From Parvularcula dongshanensis (GTDB lineage: Bacteria; Pseudomonadota; Alphaproteobacteria; Caulobacterales; Parvularculaceae), in NCBI RefSeq assembly GCF_014199615.1, contig NZ_JACHOB010000002.1:62001-126000 (forward strand): 64,000 nt of DNA. Direction: 5' to 3'. Positions 32,988-41,230 of this stretch are shown here, in pieces; positions within the stretch are counted from its first letter, which is position 1; each line of letters begins with the position of its first letter. A program made the translations under genes and the position numbers. A model generated the notes under the pieces. It had not been told where the DNA came from and made no database searches. It saw nothing but the letters and a program-made list of their open reading frames with translations.

Positions 32988-34199
32988 TCAGGTGACGGTC
33001 GCCCGCACCTGGTAGGCGGCCGCCATGTAGAGCTTGTCCGCGAGCACCGCTTCCAGATGGTCCATCGCGTCCCAGACCTCGGCGAAAGACAAGGTCAGCG
33101 GGGACAGCCCGAAGCGTACCGTCTCCGGCGCGCGGAAGTCCGCGATGACACCCCGCGCGATCAGGGCTTGGACGACAGCGTAGCCCTCCGGATGACGGAA
33201 GGCGACGTGCCCGCCCCTCTTCCGTCGTTCAACCGGACTTTCGAGCGGAAGGCCGAGCGCTCGCAGACGCGCGACGCAGAGGTCTCCGAGCGCCCCTGCC
33301 TTCGCCCACAGCGCCTCGCCATCGACCCCATCCAACACCTCGAGCGCCGCCTCTAGCGCGACCAATGACAGGACCGGCGGCGTTCCGGTCGCGAAGCGGG
33401 CCGCCCCCGGTCTCGGCCGGTAGTCGCTGTCGAAGGCGAAGGGGTCGGCGTGGCCGAACCAGCCCTGGATCGGCGTGCTCATCCGTTCGGCGAGGCCAGC
33501 CTCCGCGTAGAGGTAGGCAGGCGCGCCCGGACCGCCGTTCAGATATTTGTACGTACACCCCGCCGCGAGCCGCATCGACGGCAGGTCGCACGGAACGACC
33601 CCCGCCGCATGGCTGAGGTCCCAGACCACGAGGCCGCCTTGCGCGGCGGCGTGCTCTTCGACGGCGCGAACGTCCGCGACCTGGGCGGTCCGATAGTCGA
33701 CGAGGCTTTTGATCAGCACGCCGCCGAACGCCGTCTCGCCCGGGACGAAGCGTTCCCGGCGGACGCGCCTCGCCCCGACGACGCCGAGGCCCTGCGCGAT
33801 GTAGCCATCCGTCGGGAACTCGCCGCCGTCAGCCATCACCTCAGGCGCCCGTGCGAGCGGCAACGCCGCCGCCGCGAGCTTGAAGAGGTTCACCGTCACG
33901 TTGTCCGCGACGATCACCTCGCCCGGCTCCGCGCCGAGGAAGGCACCCAGCTTGTCGCCGACGCGGCGGGGGGCGTCGATCCAACCGGCGGTGTTCCAGG
34001 ATCGGATCAGCCCCTCTGCCCAGTCGCCCCCCGCGCCGCGGCGCACCGCGTCGAGGGCGGCGTGCGTCGCTGGGCCCAAAGAGTGTCCATCGAGGTAGAC
34101 GATCCCTTCCGGCAGGGCGAAGGCGGCGCGGCGCGGCGCGAGCGGATCGTCGAGGTCGAGGGCGGCGGCCTCGCTGCGGGTCTCGGGCGTCTGGAGCAT
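32988..34199 (-). CDS. kynU: Kynureninase
   Basis: A PLP enzyme cutting kynurenine to anthranilate and alanine in tryptophan breakdown. Opening LPEGIVYLDGHSLGP, the PLP lysine Lys218 in GCTYKYLNGGPG, Asp194 and His197 in VWDLSHAAG are characteristic. 403 residues is full length. It is divergent from an esterase lipoprotein gene that looks like an arylformamidase, the enzyme one step before it. kynA/kynB are not otherwise present. Confidence 0.94.
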   Translation of the reverse strand: MLQTPETRSEAAALDLDDPLAPRRAAFALPEGIVYLDGHSLGPATHAALDAVRRGAGGDWAEGLIRSWNTAGWIDAPRRVGDKLGAFLGAEPGEVIVADNVTVNLFKLAAAALPLARAPEVMADGGEFPTDGYIAQGLGVVGARRVRRERFVPGETAFGGVLIKSLVDYRTAQVADVRAVEEHAAAQGGLVVWDLSHAAGVVPCDLPSMRLAAGCTYKYLNGGPGAPAYLYAEAGLAERMSTPIQGWFGHADPFAFDSDYRPRPGAARFATGTPPVLSLVALEAALEVLDGVDGEALWAKAGALGDLCVARLRALGLPLESPVERRKRGGHVAFRHPEGYAVVQALIARGVIADFRAPETVRFGLSPLTLSFAEVWDAMDHLEAVLADKLYMAAAYQVRATVT

Positions 34200-34263
34200 G
34201 CAGGCGGGCTAGCAGGCCGCTTGAGGCTTGTCGCGAGCGGCGGCGCAGCGGAAGGTCGCGACC

Positions 34264-35169
34264 ATGCTTCGTCTCCTCTTCGCGCTTTGCGCCGTCTCCG
34301 TCCTTGCCGCCTGCTCGAGCGGGGGCTCGTCCCGCGGTGCGATGAGCTGGTCGGATCTCACCCGACAGCCAAGGCCACTGCCGCAGACGACCGTGAAGTG
34401 GGGCGAAGGGGAGACCGATATCGCCGACGTCTGGCGGCCCGAGGGCGAGGGGCCCTTCCCGGTCGTCCTGATGATCCATGGCGGTTGCTGGCAGAAGTCC
34501 GTCGCGGACCGCCGCCTGATGAACTATGCGGCCGAGGCCTTGCGCGAAGAGGGCCTCGCCGTCTGGAACGTCGAGTATCGAGGCGTCGACGAGGAAGGCG
34601 GCGGCTACCCCGGCACCTTCCACGACGTGCGCCGCGCCGCCGCCGCGCTCGCGGAGTGGGCGCCGGGCTTGAACCTCGATGCGAGCCGTGTCGTCGCCTA
34701 CGGGCACTCGGCGGGCGGCCACCTCGCCCTTTGGCTGGCGGCGAGCGCGAAGCTGCCGAACGATGATTTCCTGCACGTCGGCGAAGACCTGCCGCTTCTG
34801 GGCGTCCTCAGCACGGGCGGCCTGCCGGACCTCGAAGAATCTGCGCCTGCGACCCTCCCCTCCTGTCTCGCCTCGATCCAGGACCGCCTGACCGGCGCCG
34901 ATACGGGGCGGGCCGAACCGTTGGCCGACACCTCGCCGGACCGCCTCCTGCCCATCGCCACGCCGCAGGTGAGCCTCAACGCTCGTCACGACCGGATCGC
35001 ACCGCCCGCGCTCGGTCGGGCTTGGACCGAAGAGGCCGAAGCGGCGGGCGACGAGGCGCGCTTCGTGCTCGTGCCCGGCGGCCACGTCGAGCTGATCGCG
35101 CCCGGCACGCCCGCCTTCCGCGAAACGATCGGCCTCTTGAAGGCCATGCTCGGCGAAGGGGAGGTCTGA
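34264..35169 (+). CDS. Alpha/beta-hydrolase lipoprotein, arylformamidase-like
   Basis: ATG 34264, after GGAAGG, gives a lipoprotein signal with lipobox LAAC (Cys17). The hydrolase part has the oxyanion-hole motif HGGCW and nucleophile elbow GHSAGG, then Asp (NARHD) and His (PGGHVEL). HGG-W/GHSAGG is the pattern of arylformamidases and carboxylesterases. Next to kynU it is a candidate N-formylkynurenine deformylase, though a lipoprotein form would be unusual. It may simply be an esterase. Confidence 0.82.
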   Translation: MLRLLFALCAVSVLAACSSGGSSRGAMSWSDLTRQPRPLPQTTVKWGEGETDIADVWRPEGEGPFPVVLMIHGGCWQKSVADRRLMNYAAEALREEGLAVWNVEYRGVDEEGGGYPGTFHDVRRAAAALAEWAPGLNLDASRVVAYGHSAGGHLALWLAASAKLPNDDFLHVGEDLPLLGVLSTGGLPDLEESAPATLPSCLASIQDRLTGADTGRAEPLADTSPDRLLPIATPQVSLNARHDRIAPPALGRAWTEEAEAAGDEARFVLVPGGHVELIAPGTPAFRETIGLLKAMLGEGEV

Positions 35170-35257
35170 CCCCAACTGCGCAAGGCCCGCGCCGAGGCCG
35201 GTGCCGACGTGTTAGCTCCGCGCCCATAGGCGTTTCGGGGGCGTCACGGAGGATATC

Positions 35258-35716
35258 ATGGTCAAGCTGTTCAGCTTCGAGAAGAAGGCCGGCAAGCAGG
35301 AGGTGAAGGACGAGGAGGGCGGCGGCTTCTTCTCCGACCTCTTCAAGAGGGAAGGCCAGAAGAACGCCGAGAAGGTCCAGGCCGAAAAGAAGGGCGACCG
35401 CGTCATCCTGAAGGGCCGGGTGCCCAAGAAGGAGGACGCCGAGCGGATGATCGTCTCCGCGGGCAACACCAAGGGGGTCGCCGAGGTCGAGAGCCAGATC
35501 GAGGTCGAGGAACCCGCCGAGAACGCCAAGCCGGACTACACCATGTACACCGTGAAGTCGGGCGACACGCTGTCGAAGATCGCGAAGGCGCATTACGGCG
35601 ACGCGATGGCCTACGACATCATCTTCGAGGCCAACAAACCGATGCTGAAGGACCCCGACGAGATCTACCCCGGCCAGGTCCTGCGCGTCCCGCCCAAGGA
35701 CGACGCGATCGCGTGA
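35258..35716 (+). CDS. kbp: BON-LysM protein (Kbp/YgaU-like potassium-binding)
   Basis: It has 152 residues against 149 in E. coli Kbp, with the same layout: a helical, charged N-terminus (1-40), a BON domain (about 48-90, VILKGRVPKKEDAERM), and a LysM domain (about 98-147) YTVKSGDTLSKIAKAHYG to EANKPMLKDPDEIYPGQVLRVP. Kbp is a cytoplasmic K+-binding protein. A TrkH-type channel occurs in the same window, so a role in potassium handling is plausible. The next gene begins 4 bases before its end (GTGA). Confidence 0.92.
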   Translation: MVKLFSFEKKAGKQEVKDEEGGGFFSDLFKREGQKNAEKVQAEKKGDRVILKGRVPKKEDAERMIVSAGNTKGVAEVESQIEVEEPAENAKPDYTMYTVKSGDTLSKIAKAHYGDAMAYDIIFEANKPMLKDPDEIYPGQVLRVPPKDDAIA

Positions 35717-36132
35717 CGGCCGACGCGGTCATCGCCGCCCTCGGGCTCGAACCCCATCCCGAAGGCGGCTGGTTCCGCGAGACGTTCAGGGACGAGGCGC
35801 CGCCGGAGGGCCGTGGCGCCTCGACGGCGATCTACTACCTCCTGCGCACGGGCGAGGCGTCCGCGTGGCACAGGATCGACGCGGCGGAGGTCTGGCACTT
35901 CTACGCCGGCGACCCGCTCCGCTTGCGGATCGGGGGCGAGGACGGCGTTACCGACCACGTCCTCGGCAATGATTTCCGCACGGGACAGAGGCCGCAGGTC
36001 GTCGTGCCGCCGCAGGCGTGGCAAAGCGCAGAACCACTCGGCGCGTGGTGCCTCGTCGGTTGCACCGTCGCGCCGGGCTTCGACTTCGCGGCTTTCGAAC
36101 TCGCCCCCGAAGGCTGGTCGCCGCCGCGCTAG
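35713..36132 (+). CDS. Cupin_5 (DUF985) family protein
   Basis: The 139-residue protein starts with GTG overlapping the kbp stop. It has the DUF985 features LEPHPEGGWFRETF, TAIYYLLRTGEASAWHRIDAAEVWHFYAGDP and LVGCTVAPGFDFAAFEL. Cupins have a six-stranded barrel; catalytic role unknown. Its stop and that of the deacetylase on the other strand share CTAG. Confidence 0.86.
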   Translation: MTADAVIAALGLEPHPEGGWFRETFRDEAPPEGRGASTAIYYLLRTGEASAWHRIDAAEVWHFYAGDPLRLRIGGEDGVTDHVLGNDFRTGQRPQVVVPPQAWQSAEPLGAWCLVGCTVAPGFDFAAFELAPEGWSPPR

Positions 36133-37067
36133 TCCGAGAACGCTTCCGCCTTCTCGAGCCGGGCGTCGATCGCATCCGCATCCACCGACCAATGGCCGAG
36201 CTCGTCGCCCCGGGCGCCCGCCTCGAAAGCCAGCGCCGACACCCGGCCCATGCCCGAGAAGAGCCCGTCCGGAAGGTTCTCCGCGATCTCGTCCGCGAAG
36301 GCCTCGTCGGGGCTGACGATCTGCCAGCCCGCGTCGCGCAGCGCCGCGATCATGTCGCCCGCGAAGAGCGCGGCGAGGTCGTTCTCGTGCAGGAGAAGCA
36401 CCTGCGCCGGCGCCCGCCCGAGCCGCGCCCGCGACAGCGCGTCGTAGTGCTCTGCCGCGTCGAGGACCATCGCGACGTAGACCTCCCGCAGGGCGTCCAA
36501 ATCGGCCTGCCGACCGGCCCTGGCCGCCTCGTCCCACCGGCTCTGGACGTGCCAGTCATAGGTATCGACCGTGACGTAGCCGCTCATCAGGCCGCGCTCG
36601 GCGAGACCGGCCCTCACCGCGTCGCGCTTGGCCCGGTCCTGCCCGCCCTCGTCGAGGTAGGGGAAGCGGAACCAGGGACGGCGGTTCTCGAACCCGGCGA
36701 GCTGCCGCTCGGCCTCGTCCAGGTTCGCAAGGTAGGCGTCCGCAGTCATCTCGCTGAGGTGCGGGTGCGTATGGGAGTGGTTGGCGATCAGGTGCCCCGC
36801 CGCGGCGTAGGCCTCGATCCGCTCGCGACCGTCCGGCTCGTCGGCGAGCCCGTCCGTCGTCACGAAGACGGCGACGGGGCCGCTCTCCGCAGCCGCCAGC
36901 GCCTCGATCAGCGCCGCGCCGCGCTCGGCGCCCGTGAGGTGCGGGCCGTCCGGCAGGGGCGCGTCGTCATAGGTGATCGCGATCCGCTTGTCCGCGGACG
37001 CCGTCTCTGCCGTCGTCTGCCCGCAGGCGGCGAGCAGGGCGAGGACGAGAAGGACGAACGGGCGCAC
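36129..37067 (-). CDS. Polysaccharide deacetylase (NodB-type) lipoprotein
   Basis: It starts with GTG after nuoE and has lipobox LLAAC (Cys15). The NodB domain opens KRIAITYDDAPLPDG (canonical motif TFDDGP), then GHLIANHSHTHPHL (H-x3-H zinc ligands) and RFPYLDEGG. It removes N-acetyl or O-acetyl groups from an envelope polysaccharide. It follows nuoE by 6 bases, which is an odd pairing. Confidence 0.87.
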   Translation of the reverse strand: MRPFVLLVLALLAACGQTTAETASADKRIAITYDDAPLPDGPHLTGAERGAALIEALAAAESGPVAVFVTTDGLADEPDGRERIEAYAAAGHLIANHSHTHPHLSEMTADAYLANLDEAERQLAGFENRRPWFRFPYLDEGGQDRAKRDAVRAGLAERGLMSGYVTVDTYDWHVQSRWDEAARAGRQADLDALREVYVAMVLDAAEHYDALSRARLGRAPAQVLLLHENDLAALFAGDMIAALRDAGWQIVSPDEAFADEIAENLPDGLFSGMGRVSALAFEAGARGDELGHWSVDADAIDARLEKAEAFSD

Positions 37068-37073
37068 GGTGTA

Positions 37074-37739
37074 CTACTCTGCCGGCGCCGGCTCGGCGTT
37101 CGGCAGCTTGTCGATCTTCTTCGCGGCCGAGCCGTCATAGAGGGCGGGGTCGGTCAGCGAGGTGTTGTCGCCCTCGGGGTCCGAAGTGTGCCGCCCCTCG
37201 TTGAAGACGCCAGGCTCGACGTACTCGCCGCGGTCGAGCCGCTGCAGGATGTCGCGGAAGGTCTCGGGCGTCAGGTCCTGATAGTAGTAGTCGTTGATCT
37301 GAACCATGGGCGCGTTGCAGCAAGCGCCCAGGCATTCGACCTCGAGCCAGGACAAATTGCCGGACGGCGAGATCGTGTGCTGCGGCCCGATCACCTCGTG
37401 ACAGACCTCGATCAGGTCCTCCGAGCCGCGCAGCATACAGGGCGTCGTGCCGCAGAGCTGCACGAAGTAGCGGCCCTCCGGCTTGAGGTTGAACATGGTG
37501 TAGAAGGTCGCGACCTCGTAGACCCGGATGTAGGGCATGGAGAGCTGACGCGCGATGTGCTCCATCGCGGCGATCGTGACCCAGCCTTCCTGCTTCTGCG
37601 CCCGCCAAAGGAAGGGGATCACCGCCGAGGCCTGACGGCCTTCGGGGTACTTGCCCAGCGTCATCTCGCACCAGTCGGCGTTCTCGTCCGTCCAGGCGAA
37701 GCTGGAAGGTTGCGTCTTGGCGGGGCTGCGTTCTGCCAT
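37074..37739 (-). CDS. nuoE: NADH-quinone oxidoreductase subunit E (24-kDa, 2Fe-2S)
   Basis: The thioredoxin-like subunit of Complex I. The 2Fe-2S ligands are Cys96, Cys101, Cys136 and Cys140 (CGTTPC and CLGAC). TLGKYPEGRQASAVIPFLWRA and MPYIRVYEVATFYTMFN are typical. It has 221 residues including an acidic/Ala tail of 30. It normally lies between nuoD and nuoF; here neither neighbour is a nuo gene, so it has been split from its operon or is an extra copy. Confidence 0.94.
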   Translation of the reverse strand: MAERSPAKTQPSSFAWTDENADWCEMTLGKYPEGRQASAVIPFLWRAQKQEGWVTIAAMEHIARQLSMPYIRVYEVATFYTMFNLKPEGRYFVQLCGTTPCMLRGSEDLIEVCHEVIGPQHTISPSGNLSWLEVECLGACCNAPMVQINDYYYQDLTPETFRDILQRLDRGEYVEPGVFNEGRHTSDPEGDNTSLTDPALYDGSAAKKIDKLPNAEPAPAE

Positions 37740-37890
37740 CTTGAAGTCCGAGGATCTGTCTTCGCCGCCTTGTCGCGATGCGCCGCCGCCTTGTCCAGAC
37801 CGCTACGGCCAAACCAACGCGGCATGGCGCGCTTGCGACCTCATTGACCCTCGATAAGGTGCACTGCAACAGCAGACACGAGTCGATCCG

Positions 37891-39768
37891 ATGCGCCCTC
37901 TCTTCCTGACGCTCCTCGCCAGCACCGCCCTCACCGCCTGCGGCGGAGGCGACGAGCCGCCTGCCGCCTCCGAGGTCACCGTCGAGGAGACTGAGCCCGG
38001 CGCGCAGAACCAGAACTCCGTCGAAGCCGAGACTGCGCGTCTCGACGAGTGGTTCGCCGCCCGCTTCGAGGAGCAGCTCGACTTCTCGCCGATCACCAAG
38101 ACCACGCTCGGCCGCAAGGACGAGGACTACGACCAGATCGACGACATGTCCGAGGCCGCCGAGGACCGCCAGCTCGCCTGGTACCGCTCGACGGTCGAGG
38201 AGCTCGAAGAAGAGTTCGACCGCGACATGCTGACGCCCGAGGCGAAGACGTCCTACGACCTCTGGGTCTACGACCTCGAGCAGCAGGAGAAGTCCCTGCC
38301 CTACCGGCGCAAGGCCTACACCTTCACGCAGATGCAAGGCCCGCAGGCCTTCCTTCCGAACTTCCTCATCAACTTCCACGCCGTCGAAACCGACGAGGAC
38401 ATGCAGGCCTACGTGACGCGAATCGGCGGCGTGGCGAAGGCGATCGGCCAGCTGCAGGAGCGCGCGCAGGCGGGCCTGGACGAAGGCACGCGCCCCCCGC
38501 GCTTCGCCTATGACGGCGTGATCGCCCAGTCCCGCGCGCTCATCACCGGTGCGCCCTTCGAGGGCGAGGGCGAGGCGCCGCTGTGGTCCGACGCGAAGGC
38601 GAAGATCGCGGCCCTCGAAGAGGCGGGCACGATCGACGCCGAGCGCGCCGAGACCCTGCGCGAGGAGACGCGGACGGCGCTGCTGGAAGAGTTCGGCCCC
38701 GCCTATGAGGACCTCATCGCCTTCATCGAAGAGGACATGCCGAACACGACCGAACTCGCCGAGGGCGTCGGCAGCCTGCCGGACGGTAAGAACTACTACG
38801 AGGTCGCGCTTCAGACCTCGACCACGACCGACATGACGCCGGACGAGGTCCACGAGCTCGGCCTCTCCGAGGTCGCCCGCATCAGGGGCGAGATGGAGGC
38901 GATCAAGGACGAGGTCGGGTTCGAGGGGACTCTTCAAGAGTTCTTCGAGTTCATGCGGACGGACGACCAGTTCTTCTATCCGAACACGGACGAGGGGCGC
39001 GAGGAGTACCTTAAAAGCGCGCGCGAGCACCTCGCCTTCATCGAAGAGCGTCTGCCCGACTTCTTCGGCATCCTGCCCAAGGCAGGCCTGACGGTGAAGC
39101 GGGTCGAGGCCTTCCGCGAGGAGGACGGCGGCGCGCAGCACTACTACCCCGGCACGCCCGACGGCTCGCGCGACGGCATCTTCTACGCCCACCTCAGCGA
39201 CATGCGCGCCATGCCGATCCCGCAGCTCGAGGTGATCGCCTATCACGAGGGCGTGCCCGGCCACCACATGCAGATCTCGATCGCGCAGGAACTCGAGGGC
39301 GTGCCCGAGTTCCGTACTCAGAACTTCTACGGCTCCTACGTCGAAGGCTGGGCGCTCTACTCGGAGATCCTCGCCAAGGAGATGGGCGCCTATGACGACG
39401 CCTACTCCGACTTCGGGCGCCTGACGACGGAGATCTGGCGCGCGATCCGCCTCGTCCTCGACACCGGCCTTCACTCGAAGGGCTGGAGCGAGGAGGAGGC
39501 CGTCCAGTACTTCATGGACAACTCGCCCGCCGCCGAAGGGCAGATCCGCTCGGAAGTCCGCCGTTACCTCGTCTGGCCGGGCCAGGCGACGACCTACAAG
39601 ATCGGTATGCTGAAGATCCAGGAGCTCCGCGCCCGGGCCGAGGAGGCGCTCGGCGATGACTTCGACGTCCGCGCCTTCCACGACACGGTCCTTGGCGGCG
39701 GCGCCCTGCCGCTCGACATCCTAGAGCGGCGCGTCGACGAGTGGATCGCGGATCAGCAGGCCGCGTGA
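37891..39768 (+). CDS. DUF885 family lipoprotein (second paralogue)
   Basis: A lipoprotein of 625 residues with lipobox LTAC (Cys17) and an acidic linker. The DUF885 motif YHEGVPGHHMQ is intact, as is the end LGGGALPLDILERRVDEWI. It is clearly related to the protein at 27350, which has a cleavable signal, so one may be soluble and the other outer-membrane tethered. Its final bases overlap the GTG of ubiA. The gene shares its upstream region with nuoE. Confidence 0.88.
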   Translation: MRPLFLTLLASTALTACGGGDEPPAASEVTVEETEPGAQNQNSVEAETARLDEWFAARFEEQLDFSPITKTTLGRKDEDYDQIDDMSEAAEDRQLAWYRSTVEELEEEFDRDMLTPEAKTSYDLWVYDLEQQEKSLPYRRKAYTFTQMQGPQAFLPNFLINFHAVETDEDMQAYVTRIGGVAKAIGQLQERAQAGLDEGTRPPRFAYDGVIAQSRALITGAPFEGEGEAPLWSDAKAKIAALEEAGTIDAERAETLREETRTALLEEFGPAYEDLIAFIEEDMPNTTELAEGVGSLPDGKNYYEVALQTSTTTDMTPDEVHELGLSEVARIRGEMEAIKDEVGFEGTLQEFFEFMRTDDQFFYPNTDEGREEYLKSAREHLAFIEERLPDFFGILPKAGLTVKRVEAFREEDGGAQHYYPGTPDGSRDGIFYAHLSDMRAMPIPQLEVIAYHEGVPGHHMQISIAQELEGVPEFRTQNFYGSYVEGWALYSEILAKEMGAYDDAYSDFGRLTTEIWRAIRLVLDTGLHSKGWSEEEAVQYFMDNSPAAEGQIRSEVRRYLVWPGQATTYKIGMLKIQELRARAEEALGDDFDVRAFHDTVLGGGALPLDILERRVDEWIADQQAA

Positions 39769-40670
39769 CGGCCGAAGAGCGAACGCCCGACGCCTCGGTC
39801 GGCCTCATCGACCGGGCGCCGGCGCCCGTCCGCCCCTACCTCCGCCTCATGCGGGCGGACCGGCCGGCGGGGGCGTGGCTCCTCTACTGGCCGTGCCTTT
39901 GGGGCGCGCTGATCGCGCGGCCCGAGACGATGGGGGCGGAGGCGTTCTGGCGCCTCGTGGTGCTCTTCGGCATCGGCGCCTTCGTCATGCGCTCGGCGGG
40001 CTGCGTCTACAACGACGTCGTCGACCGCGACCTCGACGCGCAGGTCGCGCGCACGGCGTCGCGCCCGATCGCGTCCGGCAGGGTCAGCGTGAAGGCCGGA
40101 TGGGCGCTGCTCGTCGGCCTCTCGCTGATCGGCCTCCTCGTCCTCGTCCAGCTTCCCCTGCCCGCCATCCTCGCCGGCGTCCTCAGCCTCGGCCTCGTCG
40201 CCGCCTATCCCTTCATGAAGCGGGTCACTTGGTGGCCGCAGGCCTGGCTCGGCCTCACCTTCAACTGGGGCGTCGTCGTCGGGTCCGCGGCGGTCGCGGG
40301 GGCCGTTACCCTGCCAGCCCTGCTGACCTACGCAGCCGGGCTCTTCTGGACCCTCGGCTACGACACGATCTACGCCTGCCAGGACATCGAGGACGACGCG
40401 CTCGCCGGCGTGAAGTCCTCGGCCCGCCGCCTCGGTACGCAGGCCAAGGGCGGCGTCGCGGGCTTCTACGCCGCCAGCACCGCGTTCCTCGCTGCCGCGC
40501 TCTTCGTCGCAGGCGCAGGTCCCTGGACCGCTCTCGCGCTCCTTCCCGGCGCGCAGCTCGCCTGGCAGGCGGTGCGCTTCGCCCCGCCCGACGGCCCGCT
40601 CTGCCTCTCCCTCTTCAAGTCGAACGTTTGGACAGGTGCGCTCGTCACGGTCGCATGCCTGGCGGGCTGA
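39765..40670 (+). CDS. ubiA: 4-hydroxybenzoate polyprenyltransferase
   Basis: An integral membrane enzyme that prenylates 4-hydroxybenzoate in ubiquinone synthesis. The prenyl-diphosphate Mg2+ motif NDVVDRDLD (NDxxDxxxD) and second motif DIEDD are present, with eight to nine membrane helices. GTG 39765 overlaps the DUF885 TGA (GTGA) and gives 301 residues, the usual length; the track back to ATG 39741 is also possible. MsrB follows 36 bp later. Confidence 0.93.
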   Translation: MTAEERTPDASVGLIDRAPAPVRPYLRLMRADRPAGAWLLYWPCLWGALIARPETMGAEAFWRLVVLFGIGAFVMRSAGCVYNDVVDRDLDAQVARTASRPIASGRVSVKAGWALLVGLSLIGLLVLVQLPLPAILAGVLSLGLVAAYPFMKRVTWWPQAWLGLTFNWGVVVGSAAVAGAVTLPALLTYAAGLFWTLGYDTIYACQDIEDDALAGVKSSARRLGTQAKGGVAGFYAASTAFLAAALFVAGAGPWTALALLPGAQLAWQAVRFAPPDGPLCLSLFKSNVWTGALVTVACLAG

Positions 40671-40705
40671 CCCCATATGGCGCCGAAGAGGCACTGGAGG
40701 GCCCC

Positions 40706-41230
40706 ATGACGATCAGCCGCAGGCACCTTCTGCAGGCCGGCGCGGCACTGACCGCGATGACCGCCTGTTCGGCCAGCAGCCGCGACGAGGAGACAAAGAT
40801 GAGCAACACCGCAGCCGCCCAAAGCGGCACCGACTGGGCAAGCCTCAGCGACGCCGAGTGGAAGAAGCGTTTGACCGAGGAAGAGTACCGCGTCCTGCGC
40901 AAGGAAGGCACGGAACGCTCCGGCACCAGCCCCCTCAATCAGGAGAAGCGCCAAGGACAGTTCGTGTGCGCAGGCTGTGCCCTGCCGCTCTTCGCCTCGG
41001 ACACGAAGTTCGAGAGCGGCACGGGCTGGCCGTCCTTCTTCGATCATCTGCCTGGCGCGGTCGAAACGAAGACCGATTTCAAGCTGATCTACCCGCGCAA
41101 GGAGTACCACTGCGCGCGTTGCGGCGGGCATCAGGGCCACGTCTTCAACGACGGCCCAGAGCCAACCGGCCTTCGCTACTGCAACAACGGCGTCGCGCTC
41201 GACTTCGTGCCCGCCGACGACGCGGCCTAG
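40706..41230 (+). CDS. msrB: Peptide-methionine (R)-S-oxide reductase with a Tat-like signal
   Basis: ATG 40706 follows GGAGG. The N-terminus MTISRRHLLQAGAALTAMTAC has a twin-arginine signal and a Cys that could be a lipobox, so the enzyme is exported. MsrB follows: zinc cysteines in CAGC and CARC, HQGHVFNDGPEPTG, and catalytic Cys in RYCNNG. It repairs oxidised methionine in envelope proteins. 174 residues. The stop shares CTAG with the convergent DUF2793 gene. Confidence 0.93.
   Translation: MTISRRHLLQAGAALTAMTACSASSRDEETKMSNTAAAQSGTDWASLSDAEWKKRLTEEEYRVLRKEGTERSGTSPLNQEKRQGQFVCAGCALPLFASDTKFESGTGWPSFFDHLPGAVETKTDFKLIYPRKEYHCARCGGHQGHVFNDGPEPTGLRYCNNGVALDFVPADDAA

Noticed and set aside
37135-39681. 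848-codon minus-strand open frame over DUF885
   Set aside because: Overlaps two genes with intact motifs and shows no domain; a GC-driven shadow.
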